Shown here: in pieces, positions 1 through 11,932 of the stretch | Position numbering within the stretch: position 1 is the first letter of the stretch | How the letters are laid out: the number at the start of each line of letters is the position of its first letter | DNA from: Leuctra nigra | Taxonomy: Eukaryota > Arthropoda > Insecta > Plecoptera > Leuctridae | Length of the DNA stretch: 64,000 nt | NCBI GenBank assembly: GCA_934045905.1 | Contig: OW203762.1 | Location: forward strand, 7,564,001-7,628,000 | Direction: 5' to 3' | Made by a program: the position numbers and the translations under genes | Notes under the pieces: model-generated | Database searches by the model: none | The model's input: only the letters and a program-made list of their open reading frames with translations | Told to the model about the DNA's origin: nothing

Positions 1-294
1 GGAAAAAAGTGAGAAAAGGAAATACCTAGAATTTCATAAAAGCGTGTTGCCATGAAGAAAATGCATGGAAAATATGTGGAGCTTTTCTAGATGGGGAATA
101 TTATGAAATAGACAAGCAGCTAGCGACATTGACATATTTTCCAAGTGTCTTGATGAAATATCCGAGTGAAAACACTGCAATATGCTTGTTTGTTATCTAT
201 ATGACGCACTGCACTTGACAAAAGCGCAGCACATGTGCAACGAACTGCATATAGGTGCATTTCTGCCAGCAGTTCTACAGAGATAGATTGTGCG

Positions 295-410
295 GAGGTG
301 GGGGTGGGGGGGTGGCAATATCAATATCACTGAGAGGCACATCAAGTCTCGTGGCAAGGGGCGGGGGAGGATGGATGGGGGGTGGGGGGGGGGGGGGGGG
401 GGGGGGCGGA
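295..410. repeat. G-rich tract with a 23-nt G homopolymer
   Basis: Short runs of G interrupted by T or A lead into an uninterrupted run of 23 G at 384-406. The frame through it encodes only polyglycine (or polyproline on the other strand), so no protein is proposed. The many G-runs could form G-quadruplexes. Run length in such tracts is prone to sequencing or assembly error. Confidence 0.9.
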
Positions 411-891
411 CATTCTTCTCGGCAAACCAAAACTGAGTCTGGACATATATTGGGATTCATTGAGGACCACTGTCAAATTTATGAGGCAATATCTTTTGCG
501 ATGGAATCCTCCCAAAACGTTGACATTCGTGAAATTACTTTGAACTGTTATATTGGATGCTTGGAGAGAAGAAAGACAATATGTACGGACAAAAATATGT
601 TCAAAGTTGTCACAGAATCATTTAATAGCGCGGGTAGTGCTTTGAGAGAGCATTTGATGTTTTGCAACGACAAAATAAAGTGACAAAAGTTGTAGTTTCC
701 TTAAAAAAAATTAAGATACAGTTTGACAAAATCCATCTCGCGTGAAAAATGAAGCAGACAAGTTTGAAAACTTACTTGTTGCGATGCGAAGGTCACATGC
801 CATCGAAAACCGAAAACATTTTGAGAAAACTTGACTTCCATCTCTGGGGTCTATAAGTTGCGATCTCTGAGACTACCTAGCTCTGCGGTCT
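411..891. other. No recognisable feature
   Basis: AT-rich sequence between two G-rich tracts. Short open frames only. No repeat, splice-bounded exon or RNA structure was seen. Confidence 0.5.
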
Positions 892-987
892 GTGGGGGAG
901 GGGGGGGGGGAGGTCACGGGGTCGCGGGGGTTGAGTAATGGATATTAATCTTGTCTCTGTAGCGGGGGAGGGGGAGGGGCGGGGGAG
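892..987. repeat. Second G-rich tract
   Basis: Clusters of 5 to 11 consecutive G separated by A, C or T, in the same strand orientation as the tract about 500 bp upstream. Several G4-compatible runs lie within 100 bp. Confidence 0.8.
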
Positions 988-1350
988 CTCCGGTGCGAGT
1001 GTCGCCCTATGAGTGACTGCATGTGAAGTGTTGAAAGTGTTGGAAGTGTGGAAAGTGTAACGCGGAGACGCCGGAATGCCCGCAGCGGGACAAGGCTGCA
1101 CTTGATGCTGACATTGTCAGAGGCGTGGACAGAGACACTGACAATTCACGTACTGCAAACCTACTTATTGTCTCGCTTTACGGAGTTGAAGAGACAACCA
1201 GTTTCACACGTAAATCGTCACTCATTCAGTTTCATTCAGTTTAAATACGTTGTTCGAATTTGAGTCACTCTACGAAGAACTGTGTAATTTCTTCCGTAAT
1301 TTGCTTCACTTTTGGCTATCAATCGACTATAGAGGTTGTCCTATATAAAA
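988..1350. other. Mostly featureless; short 9-bp repeat
   Basis: About four imperfect copies of a TTGRAAGTG-like 9-mer lie near 1024-1060. The rest shows nothing supportable. Confidence 0.4.
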
Positions 1351-2205
1351 ATACTAGGAAAACGCTCTGAGTAACGCGTTGATGAGCGAGCACGGATACG
1401 CGCAACACCTCGAACCGAAATTCTGTTTATCGAAAATGTCCCAATTCCTAAAATATTGGTCCCAATAACCACGCAATGTTTTAACTTAAGTTGATCGATT
1501 AAACCTTTGGGATTGAACGATTCCTTGTTAATTTTCAAAAATCACAGGATCTCGTTTTAAACGGTCATCAGTTTCATATACGTTTGAAAGTTTCTGCTCT
1601 AACAACCTTGAACTGAAGATTCGAAGATGCCGTGAAATGTGAAATTAGAGAAATATGACAGCCAACACGCAAAATATCCGTAAACTGTCAATAACTTTTG
1701 AATTTAAACACAGTTTAGTCCGAAAATTGTCAAAAATACTGATAATGTTGAACCCAATGACCATGCAAATTTTTAAGTTGATCGGTCATACAGTTCTGGT
1801 TTAAATTTCAAAAAGCACATGAAATATTTTTTTAATTTTTAACCAATGGGAGGATTTGGCTGAAAATTTGTAAAATAAGAGACAATGTTGGTCTTAATGA
1901 CCATGCAAAATATAAGGTTGATCACATTTGTCGAAGACCATTTTCATTTTTCAGCCTATCAGGAGATGTTTATTTAAATTTTAACCAATCAATGGATTTC
2001 AAAAAAAAATTGGGTCAGCAAACAGAAAAGGTTGTCTCTACATGTGTGCAAAATTTCAGATCGATAGGTGAAACGGTGCGACTTCTATTGCTCCAGATAG
2101 CAGCCAAAAGTAAAAACAAAAAAAAATAAAAAAAAAAAAAAAAAAAAAACAGAGGTCCGTGTCAAAAGAGTCAAAAGGAGACGCTCGCTTCGCTCGCTCA
2201 ATCAA
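1351..2205 (+). mobile_element. Dispersed repeat, ACTAGGAAAAC family, copy 1
   Basis: Begins with ACTAGGAAAACGCTC followed by GTAACGCGTTGATGAGCGAGC-like sequence, which recurs at 11391 and, inverted, near 15838. Inside are degenerate monomers built on ATGACCATGCAAAWTT...TTGATCG at about 1461, 1753, 1893 and 2040, with spacings of roughly 140 bp or twice that. A poly-A tract lies at 2112-2149, and a GAGCGAGC-type motif (inverted relative to the left end) at 2180-2203. No coding capacity was seen. The class is unknown: a non-autonomous DNA element or a satellite-bearing element are both possible. The right boundary is uncertain. Confidence 0.5.
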
Positions 2206-2273
2206 TAGAGGCAATGTGATGAAATTAATTTCACGGCAATGATTGTTATGATGAACAGGGCAGTTTACTTACT

Positions 2274-2688
2274 GTATTCTTGGCTTTACGTTTGGGATGC
2301 TATTCTCGTCAATTTTGATTGCGGGTACAGCGTTGAAGATAGATAAAATGTCTAAGCGAAAACGTTATAGTATAGAGAATAATTACTCTTTGTGCATTGA
2401 TGATCACTATTTTAAAAACAAATTATTTCCAAAAGTTACGAGTGTTTTCTAAATTCATAATTCCACTGATATTGAAATTCAGCGAAATATGAAACTTCAA
2501 ATAAAACCGCTCATAAATTCTATAGGAGAAAATTTTTCAAAAAGTAATTTAAAATGCACAAAGAGTTATTTCTCATAAACGTTATCGCTTGACGGACAGT
2601 CCATCTTCAACGGTTCACATTCAACATTGGCGGACACAGCCGAAGGGAAAATCGGTGGTCCTTTGGCCATACGTAATGTCAAGAATTC
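2274..2688. mobile_element. Decayed foldback / MITE-like inverted repeat
   Basis: Two diverged arms of about 200 bp face each other around position 2480. Matching pieces, left against the reverse complement of right, are: ATTCTTGRCWTTACGTWTGG at the outside, CGTTGAAGAT, AAGCGAWAACGTT, and ACTCTTTGTGCATT near the inside. Indels separate the blocks, so the element is old. No target-site duplication was identified and no coding capacity is present. Confidence 0.6.
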
Positions 2689-3059
2689 TGAGAAAAATAT
2701 TGGATATTCTCCGAGTTTCATCTCAATTCGTCGAACTTGTCTCCCTTATGAGCTCTTGACCGCGAGTGTTCTGCAGTACTGGAATCCGTCAGTGTGATCG
2801 AAGTCTAGTTGGTGTCGATGTTGCAATCTACTTAATGGCCGCGACTCGCCCGAGATGTCATGTAGCTTAGCAGGTGTGACGCGACGAGATTCAAATTAGG
2901 TATGTTTTTGATATCTATTTGATAGCATTCTCATTCGCAACAATCCTGTTTGGGAACATGAAAACAGCCATTGTGTGTCTCATGTTACCACTCTTAATTA
3001 CAACTGGAGCAATCAATACGGCTTCTTAACGACGCACGCAATGACAACAGGGTTAACGA
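2689..3059. other. No recognisable feature
   Basis: Ordinary non-coding sequence; nothing supportable was seen. Confidence 0.4.
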
Positions 3060-3130
3060 GGTACGAGCCAATAAATTGCGGGGCCTCTCTTCTTGGGAAT
3101 CGAACCCACGCCCATGGGGGACTAAACGAG
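3060..3130 (-). mobile_element. tRNA-like B-box remnant, possible SINE head
   Basis: Positions 3096-3106 are the exact reverse complement of the Pol III B-box consensus GGTTCGATTCC. On the plus strand the B box is preceded by CCTCTC, as in the SINE-like copy near 27147. No clear A box was found upstream on the minus strand, so this is at best a remnant related to the copies at 12.5 and 27.1 kb. Confidence 0.3.
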
Positions 3131-5231
3131 GGCAGAAGTGGGCGGCGCATTGAAACATTTCACATTTCCCGTCATAAATAAAATAGAAGCGAACGAGAGG
3201 AGAGAGAGAAAAAATGAGTGTTGCGAGAAAAAAATTTTAAACCGATATTACGTGAAAAAAATAATGTCCCATATTCCCGATCTCCGCTTCGGGGGTTAGG
3301 ATTTGGCAAATCGATTTCCGGTGGATTCCCTCGAAATCCGTTTAGCGTGTACCTAATCGAGTTTGCAAGCGTCGCAAAACAAAACTCGAAGCAACTATAC
3401 TCGTTCGCTTTTAGGATGCCATCAAATAAAACCGCCCCTAAATGACAAAAAAGTCACAAAATCCAAAATGATTCCTCAAGAAGAATCGAATCTTGTTGGA
3501 CTATTAGTCATTAGTCAAGGTCTATAGAGAAGGCACGCATCGAATGAAAGTACTCAGAAGGAAGCAATTCATTTGATTGCTTTGCTTTAGAGATTCTTCA
3601 ATAAAAGAGATTCGAAGAAGATACGTTTACCTTGAAGGAGTTTTATTTAGGAAACATGAATAGACTGACGTCACAGGACGTGTTTCACTGATGGGTGACT
3701 TTGAGATCAGATCACAGCTCAATCGCTCAGGAGCTGCAGCCTCCGGCAATCGACAAGGACAATTGGCAAGCTTTTAAGTCAATAATCGGGGACAATTGTT
3801 CAAAATAGAACAATTTATATTTCCAGAAGTTTCAGATTGAATAAAATCTGCATAATCTGTACAAACATTCAGAGCTTTTATAAGGATTTTTCTATGCTTC
3901 GAGCTTTTCTTTCAGACTTTTGTGTTTTGATTTTCAGTTCGCTCTAATTCTTCTTGTAAACAATGGAAAAGCATATCGAGACTTCCACTAGGCATATTAT
4001 ACCTACTTCCACATGTTTATTGTTGGGCGCCAAAATAGCATGTCATTATCGTAAGCGATAGCTGTAATGAAGTAAGTACAGTGCTAAGATGGTTTAGCCA
4101 TAAGGGAGTGTTCAAGTGGTCAATTCAGACATTTCATAGATATTGCCATTGCAATAATTGTTTCTTTAGCCAATTGATAATACTCTTATTCAAAGATTGG
4201 GAAAATCTGTCTAAATATACATTCAATTTGTTTCATCATGTATAACAAACAATAAAGCACAGAATGAAAATAGATTGCTCTTTTCTTGGGAAAAGTAGTA
4301 CACTTACTGTACTTGTGAATTATTAAATGTTTTAAAAGAACACCATCACATATGAAATTTAATAAATACAATAAAATTTTATCAATCATAAAGCTTTTAT
4401 AAAAAGAAAATCTTTCTCCCCACTTGGTGGAGGAGCCGCTTTCAATGGCACCTCCACTCCAAATCATTTCACACGAAATAAACCCCTGAAAGGAGCGCAA
4501 TAAAATAAAGTCACAAGTGAATGCTCTCACTCTCTCGACTCCACTCAATGCATGGGACTTCTGAAAGCATGAAGAAAGAGAGACGGAACGGGAATCGAAG
4601 TTTACGTCGCCACTCGTTCTTACGCCCTGACCGATCCAGCCGCATTATTACGACGTGCTGTTCAGGAGTTCATCCCGGACTCGGTGCGCACAACTTTCCA
4701 GCTCGGACAAACACCGTTTTGTTTTCACTTTTACTAGGAACTTTCAGACGTACTATAATAAAGCTATTGACTTCGCGAAAGCAGATTTTGTCTATTGTGT
4801 CAGTTTTCAATCGTATGCGTCTACAAAATGGGTATCAGTAAATTTAAACGAATTTTACATGTTTAGAGGTTATGTAATTTATATCATAAATATTATAAAT
4901 AATATGACATGTATAATTGTATTATATAATTTACATATTTTACTAATTTTAGTAGAGTTATATACAAATAAATTGTTCAGAGGATATGGATGGAATATAC
5001 ATGCAAATTTTGTCTTCAAAATTCTTTGAATAATTTCTCTACACGGATCTAAAAATTCCTGTTTTTGTATCTAAAATATATCTCTCAACAAATACATTTC
5101 CTTCCATAATATTTCTTCGTGACTCTTGACCCACATCTCGACTGTCGCGCCCCAAACGAGACAATTCTCGCCCCATCTTCGAATTGCCCTATACAAAGAG
5201 TGAAAGCTCTCAGAGTGTACCCTGAGAGTTA
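3131..5231. other. No gene identified
   Basis: AT-rich sequence with a GAGA-rich patch near 3195. A 54-codon stretch free of stops at 4573-4734 reads plausibly as protein but has poor flanking splice sites and no recognised similarity. Nothing else was supportable. Confidence 0.4.
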
Positions 5232-5266
5232 GGGCCAATGCCAGTGCTGTTACTGGCACAGGGCCC
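5232..5266. other. Short hairpin
   Basis: TGCCAGT (5239-5245) pairs with ACTGGCA (5252-5258) around a 6-nt loop. A GGGCC/GGCCC outer pairing is separated by a small internal loop. A stable RNA hairpin is possible, but its function is unknown. Confidence 0.4.
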
Positions 5267-6539
5267 ATAACTAAAGATTGATTTTTTTAAAGCATTGTGT
5301 GGTATGGTGACCCCCGTCTGGAATCTACCCCTAGCCCCACCACCCCCTGACCACTAAAGAGAGTGCGTGAGGAGAAGTTGAAAATGGCAGATTTTCGGGA
5401 GAAGGTGTTCTAAAGGGTGCTGGAATTAGGACCTCTTGCCAAATCTTCCCGCAACGACGGGGATTCAAGTATTGATGAACGGGAATGCGGTCGGTTGTTT
5501 TGGAAATGAGGAGGGGAAAATGGTACTATGTGGTGGCAACAGGAAGATCGTAACTCTGGATGAGTATTGGGGAATTCGAGCCCATTATGTACGCTCGAAC
5601 ATAAAACGAGAAATTACAAATTGGTTGATGAATGAGGAACATTCTGACTAGACGAATATACACAAACAAAAACGAGACACTGCTTCATGCTTGAATTCAA
5701 GTGAAATATTCTTTTTCGATCAAACAGGAAATAAATTCCGAACGGGAGTGCCTGAAGAGAAAATAGTTTCATTTTGCATCTCTGATTTTTTTCTTTTTTG
5801 TCTGACTGTATCAATTGAATGATAAAATGAATATGCACATTATTAAACGATATATGAGACAATTTGTATACGCCATGTGTGTTATTACTAAAATTGGTAT
5901 ATTTCGAAGGGAGTGTAACATTTGCAGCCAAGTTGCAGGGATCATGTCCTCAGGGTTTCATGAACATCATTTCCCGTCATTCTGCTCGAATATAAAGATC
6001 AGTGATATCCCCAGCTTCCGAGTGGCTAAGCAAGATAAGACGCCATTTGGTCCAGCGGCCAGCGATCACGTGGTACACAATGGTCGCTCTTTAAAGGGCA
6101 CATGCTCGTTAAAACTAGCAGAATCTCGAGTCGAGGTCCGGAAGAAGATCGGAAGCTGAGATCGTTATGATGGAGAAACCACTGAACTTCAGGTCGTGTT
6201 TCCAACATCCTAGAAATAAGTCCTGGGAAATGTTTGTCAAAAGTCTTCCGGTGTTTATTCAAAACTCACAAGTCCTTTTTCTTCAGAGCGAATTATTTTT
6301 AATTCACAACCAAGTTGCTCTTGTTTTACGTAACCCAAAGAAAACTCATACATTCGTTACATTAACCCAAAGATTATAATTTATCTTTATTGGCATTTCT
6401 TTTTACTATACAAAGGTAAACATTATCGAATTTGTTTGTCAAACTCAAAGAAGAACATCAAAATTCTAATGGTATACGCAAACATACCACATTTTCGAAG
6501 TGAGTTGCCACAATATACGTCCTGAAAGAGGTGTGTTGC
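5267..6539. other. No gene identified
   Basis: Overlapping short open frames occur on both strands, none with recognisable domains or splice context. No repeats were seen. Confidence 0.4.
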
Positions 6540-6640
6540 TTTGTTCTTGGTAGTAAGGATGGTGCTGGTGGGAAGGAGGAGGTTGTGGCCTATAGTAGGG
6601 AACCTTCCCATCATTTGCCTCTCAACTAGGCAAAGATAAT
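6540..6640 (-). mobile_element. SINE-like fragment, body only
   Basis: Shares the block GGGAAGGAGG..GG...TAGTAGGGAACCTTCCCATCATTTGCCTCTC with copies at 12.52 and 27.08 kb. The part corresponding to the tRNA-like head is missing or unrecognisable here. All three copies lie in the same orientation. Confidence 0.4.
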
Positions 6641-7443
6641 TGTTTAACTGTAAAATACTCGTCAATCCTGCATGCGTGTGACATTGGAAATTCAATCACA
6701 AGAGCTGAAGCCTCACTAAAGACATCGATAACCTCAGCACGTGTAAGGTACACTCTATAGAACATCACATCGTTTCCTGAATCCATTACTTTTCAATTAC
6801 ACCATCGCATTTACATAATGCAGCGTTCAAGATATCTTCATTGTCCCGACAAAATAAGAGCAATCTCAAATTCAATTCACCGGCAGAAGGCGGAGGCGTC
6901 AGGAAAGTTATTGAAAATTACGGTAAATAACAATTAAAAAGCATGACAAATGAAAGGACTCATTAAAATAATCATAAAGTACGTGCCAGTGAAGCCAATC
7001 GCGCCAAGTCATAAACCATGGTACAGAGATCCCTCCTAACATTTTATACGTTGTAAATTAAACGCGAGGGCGTGTACAAGCTGGATAATGTTATAAACTA
7101 AACAACATTTTACACTCATTGTCTATCCGATACCCTCCGTGGGTGTTATTTCGGTACAGAGAAATGTGTGGGCAACCCAATCTGGTTAAAAATTAATTAA
7201 ATCTCTTCCACATCTTGGGGCAGTTATAAATCTTGCGATGGACACAAGAAGTGCAATAACTCAGTTGTTAATAAACATATCTCGATGGGTACCTGTCTCC
7301 GTGTCCGAGTGCATGTGGAAGAGGCACAACAATGGTTTATGGCCCGTGTGCAGGTGTCTATTAACTGGGCGGGCTCTCAAAAGGTAAATAATTATCCACG
7401 CTCCTCTTCAAAGTGATCCCTGCCCTTTTTCAACTAACATCTA
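6641..7443. other. No recognisable feature
   Basis: AT-rich non-coding sequence with nothing supportable. Confidence 0.4.
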
Positions 7444-7484
7444 TCTCTCTTTACGCACAGACGCAGGTCATGCGTAAAGAGAGA
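7444..7484. other. Perfect 14-bp inverted repeat (hairpin)
   Basis: TCTCTCTTTACGCA (7444-7457) and its exact reverse complement (7471-7484) are separated by 13 nt. The hairpin is perfect, of unknown role, and not associated with a recognised element. Confidence 0.6.
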
Positions 7485-8279
7485 GGAGACATATCCTGCG
7501 GAGCGAAGAAAAGACAAAAAGCAAACTCAAATGTCTTCCTTCTTTTTAAACGTTTGAAGGCAGCGTGGAGACTTGCCAAAACGGGACGGCGCAATTTTAT
7601 TGATGGCGAAACTATTTTACTGATTGTTGTTTTGTACTCATTCAGCCCTTTCTTCTTGGCTCGATTGTGAGTCCGAGGAGCGTAGATCTGAACCCGGCAC
7701 CTCCACCAGCAGCCTCCAAGCGGAGAGAAAGCAGTATTTGTTCATCTTTTGATCTATGTTTGCTCTTTTTTTGGAACAACATAAGATAACTATATATGAT
7801 TTTTTTCAGAATCCCCTAAAGTGGATAGATATATTTAGACGAAACGTTTGCCAGTCACATCCTTTTTATTTATTCCTGGGGAGAGCTGTTAGTAGAAAAG
7901 TATGTAAAATAGATTGTATGAATAACTACAACATTTTAAAAACGATGCTAACTAAATTCATGCTGAAATAAAACTGTTTCTTTGTTTTAATCATCTTGTT
8001 TGAAGACCATCGAGAAAAACACGTATGATGGAAATGATAAGAAGTGACACTTAATTAATATACGCCCCTCGAAAAATAAATTAATTATAGAGTTCGATAT
8101 TTAATAAATAGTAGCTGATAAACATAGCTACTTTAAATGCGATAAAGATCGCGTTTTCCTCCTCGGACCTCGAAGACGGCGCCTTTGTTCCGACTGCACA
8201 GGTGTTGGCGCCATGGAATGACAAACTACTTCCACCCGCTGCCATGAAGCCACGCACATCCTTATCATCCAGCATCTGC
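7485..8279. other. No gene identified
   Basis: Short AT-rich frames only; nothing else was seen. Confidence 0.4.
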
Positions 8280-8296
8280 CCCCCCCCCCCCCCCCC
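8280..8296. repeat. C homopolymer, 17 nt
   Basis: An uninterrupted run of 17 C on the plus strand. The polyglycine/polyproline frames across it are artefacts. Confidence 0.9.
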
Positions 8297-10188
8297 ACAA
8301 TCCACCCACACACATTTTATACGATATTCGAATTTACTTTCCACACCGAAACCGTCTCTTGCCAACATATCGGCGAAAACCGAAATTCATGGCATATGAG
8401 AATACATTTTATAGGCATACTTCACTGACAGTCATTTCGGCTCTACAATGAACCGCCGCAGAGCGTATATATACATAAAGTAGTGCGAGAGAGGGTACGT
8501 CATTCGATTCCCGCCAGTGTCATGTTTATGATAAGGTCGTTATTTCCTTCACATAAAACATGATGACATTTTGGGGTGGACCTCGCTCTATATCCACGTT
8601 AGCCCACCTTTTGTAGATAAACAAAAGCAGACGGTTTCTCGAGGACAAAGCAGAACACTTTCAATAAGTGCAATCGATAGTTTGTTTTTTGTCGGGAAAA
8701 AAGAAACCGACATTGACAATTTTTTCGTATCATGATCACGGATTTTTACAACCAACACGTGATGTTCCTTTCGGTTTCTGCAGAAGATTTGCCTGAAGCG
8801 ATTCAGCTAAATTAATAAAATAAATGTGTAACGTTATTAAGAAAGTGGTTATAAAAATGTTAAGATGCTAGTAAAATATTATGCTAATTTCTTGAAATAA
8901 TTAATCACGAATAAAACTCAGGATGTCACTTGAAAAACAACTATCATTCATTGGTGTTCTCTCCGAGGGCAAAGAGCAGTAGGAACGGTTCGCCAAGCGT
9001 GTGATCTTCAAACATTTAACTAAGCATCATTAACTCTGATGAATTAACGCCAGCTGGAGATGGCTTCCAAAGATCCTAAACAGTCACACCGTTTTGAGAC
9101 GTGTGAGGGGTGAGAAGTATCTTCCGTTCCAAAGATCTTCATGTCGGCGTGACTATGTGACAGTGACAGATCATTCGCGTGCTAATTTTTACTTCTTGTT
9201 TTGTTTCCATCAACGAATCAAGATGTAAGACGTTTGGCTGCTGTCAGGACAGAAATAAAAGATGCAAGAGTAGGTACAGCACCACTACACGATTTGATTT
9301 AGGGCATGTTACACAAACTCAACATTAATGTATCCGCTTTTATCGCCGAGTGTATGGTCACATTAATTTTAAAGTAGAATGTGTTATAGTTTTATAAATT
9401 ACATTGTAAATATTTTTAATTTTTTATTATATTTTGCAATATTGTATCAATATATTTTGTAATGATAGGTATATTGTAAAATAATAATGTATTGTAAAAA
9501 GCAAGTGTGCCAAATAAAAATCTCGCAGCCACAAGATTGTGTACATTTCTTATGGCGATGGGACCTTTTTTAAATCTTCCCGATTCTGATTATTTATCCT
9601 GTAAGCTATGATTTATTAGGTATTCAGTAGCACAGTGATAATTTAAATACCTAACGAATTCACGTTGTATTGTTCTAATGTTTAATTGTAATTAACAACT
9701 GGAAGAATAAACAACCCATTTTTCACTGAAACAGCAGCTTTTTACTTATCTTCAGGCAGTAGCGTGAAGTTAGTAGCAGACACCAAGCTGATTCCTTCTC
9801 AGAAATTCAGAATCCGTGGAATTAAAATCGCACCATCCATGATTAAAACAAAGGCCGAAACTATATGTCTAGCGTGGATTTATCAACTCTAGTAATTTCT
9901 GCTTTTCCCTGGAATTGGGTCCTTTACGACCATAGCAAAACGTACGTTATAAACCGCACGTTCTCTCCCAATAATTATAATTTTAAGATTATAAAGCGAA
10001 TCCACCTGTCCGGTATTGATAAAAGCTGGTCTGAGACTTGAATCACAAATACTCTGAAATAAGAGTATTTTCTCGTCAATCGATGGCTTTCTAATCGATA
10101 TTCCATCCTCCGCTCAAGCTGGCGAAGATGTATTCAAATTGTAACGTCAGATGCACTTGCCGGGAGAAGTGCCACTTGGATGGGAATT
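8297..10188. other. No gene identified
   Basis: Largely AT-rich. Around 9395-9500 the word ATTGTAAA recurs several times in AT-rich context. No exon, RNA gene or mobile element is supportable. Confidence 0.4.
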
Positions 10189-10249
10189 ACGACGTCCTGA
10201 CGTGGCGTCGCAATTGGCGTCGCTGGCGTCGGTTCGAGGCGACGCGATT
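10189..10249. other. GCGTCG-rich CpG islet
   Basis: Contains GACGTC, GACGTG, three GGCGTCG words spaced about 10 bp apart, and one inverted GGCGACGC within 60 bp. CpG density is far above the surroundings. Similar islets occur at 18164, 36910, 42018 and 63473. Confidence 0.5.
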
Positions 10250-10288
10250 TATACGTTCAAGTGAAACGAAACAATGAATCTGACGGCG

Positions 10289-10630
10289 GCGATGATTGCG
10301 CTCGCTGTTCGAGTAGATCACTCCTAGTGGCGGACTGGCAAGGTGATGATCACTCCCAGTGGCGGACTGGCAAGGTGATGATCACTCCCAGTGGCGGACT
10401 GGCAAGGCGATGATCACTCCTAGTGGCGGACTGGCAAGGTGATGATCACTCCTAGTGGCGGACTGGTAAGGCGATGATTGCGCTCGCTGTTCGAGTAGAT
10501 CACTCCCAGTGGCGGACTGGCAAGGTGATGATCACTCCCAGTGGCGGACTGGCAAGGGCGATGATCACTCCCAGTGGCGGACTGGCAAGGGCCATGATCA
10601 CTCCCAGTGGCGGACTGGCAGGAGCGATGA
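10289..10630 (+). repeat. 32-bp minisatellite, nine units in two blocks
   Basis: The core AGTGGCGGACTGG recurs at 10326, 10358, 10390, 10422, 10454, 10508, 10540, 10573 and 10606, with 32 or 33 bp spacing. A 36-bp leader ending in GTAGATCACTCC begins both blocks (10289 and 10471), giving a 182-bp higher-order repeat. Open frames across it are repeat artefacts. Confidence 0.9.
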
Positions 10631-10759
10631 TCGTCGCCTTAACCAACATTACTACACTTAGGATCTATTTACCTACACCTTTGGCCCTGTTTGGTACATC
10701 GATTATTCCTCACACATATTACCAAGATTACCACCTCTTACCAAGCAATTTATTGTAAC

Positions 10760-11005
10760 GTCCTGACCGCCCGCCACTGTGTGCCATGACACGGAGATGT
10801 GAAGGATCAAATAGGCAGATAATACTCGCGGAAGAGTGAGAGAGGTGGGAGCAAGGAACATGAATATAGCGTCCTGACCGCCCGCCACTGTGTGCCATGA
10901 CGGAGGTGCACCTCCACGGAGATGTGAAGGATCAAATAGGCAGATAATACTCGCGGAAGAGTGAGAGAGGCGGGAGCAAGGAACGGAGCAGTGCCATGAA
11001 TATTG
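10760..11005 (+). repeat. 111-bp tandem duplication with two indels
   Basis: Copy 1 starts at GTCCTGACCG (10760) and copy 2 at 10871. Copy 2 carries an extra 14-bp perfect palindrome, GGAGGTGCACCTCC, after CCATGAC, and an extra 11 bp before ATGAATAT. The reverse complement of the copy start, CAGTGGCGGGCGGTCAGG, resembles the neighbouring 32-bp unit (CAGTGGCGGACTGGCAAGG), so the two arrays may be related in inverted orientation. Confidence 0.85.
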
Positions 11006-11390
11006 AAAAGCTCCCAGGTTCACGTGCTACATGTAGCAGGGCAAGAGAAGAAAGAATATCGTGAAAAATGTACTTGCGGGCTTTTCGGTTTCTTCGCGTC
11101 TCGTCCTTCTCACGAGAGACGCCGTTATAACTAAGATATCTGAATCTAAGTCAAGTGTCGAGTGTGGCAAAGCTTCACGGGAGCGTTGAATGGGAGGATT
11201 TCAATATGAGGTCAACGATAATGGGCTAAGGTGAGCGGAACTTTTCAGATCAGACTCCAGAGTTCATGAAAAGTTAGACTTTTCTACGACGATTTAGCAT
11301 GCCATTACGTTATTTGGTTTTTGTTTTGTTTTCATCCTGATGGTGAATAAGATTCACAACCAATGATCCAATTCCTTAGCTTTATTATAA
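11006..11390. other. No recognisable feature
   Basis: Unremarkable sequence between the tandem duplication and the next dispersed repeat. Confidence 0.4.
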
Positions 11391-11830
11391 TACTAGGAAA
11401 ACGCTCAGTGTAACGCGTTGATGAGCGAGCCTTCTAATTGCATGCGAATTAATATTGTGTGACACTTGCTGCTCAATGATATCTTGGAAAAGATAGGAAG
11501 ACGATTTGCGTCAAAGAAACAGTGCTGATAAATTTCTTTCAATACATTTCAAACAGATTTTTATGAAAATTGTCAATAAAATTCTCATAAAATGTTGGTG
11601 CAAAATATGAAGTTGATCACTTCCATTTAAAATCCTAAGCCAATCACAGAATCCTATTAAAAAAACTGCACACATGAGCGCTCTTTCAAAAAAGATTACA
11701 GTTCCAAAATCAAAGACCCTACATTCAAAATATTTAATAAGGGACCATACAGAATATGTTGAAAGAGACACATTCTGTTCCGGTTCTGACCAGATGACAG
11801 AACTCGGTAAATAACATGGCATTAATCAGG
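11391..11830 (+). mobile_element. Dispersed repeat, ACTAGGAAAAC family, copy 2
   Basis: Starts ACTAGGAAAACGCTC and continues GTAACGCGTTGATGAGCGAGCC, nearly as at 1351. A single internal monomer with GGTGCAAAATATGAAGTTGATCA lies near 11593. The right edge is not defined. No coding capacity. Confidence 0.45.
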
Positions 11831-11932
11831 AATCCTGGAATCTAATAACGAACCGACAGACACGTGTACAAAGCTGAACATAATACATGTTACATGCTCT
11901 CTGACAGCAATCAAGTAGATCGCAAACAAAAC

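Noticed and set aside
255..683. 142-codon frame with polyglycine
   Set aside because: It crosses a 23-nt G run and has no domain; the frame depends on homopolymer length.
4573..4734. Possible coding exon (reads SYALTDPAALLRRAVQEF and onward)
   Set aside because: The peptide looks plausible, but there is no good acceptor after the in-frame TGA at 4570, only a weak donor, and no recognised similarity.
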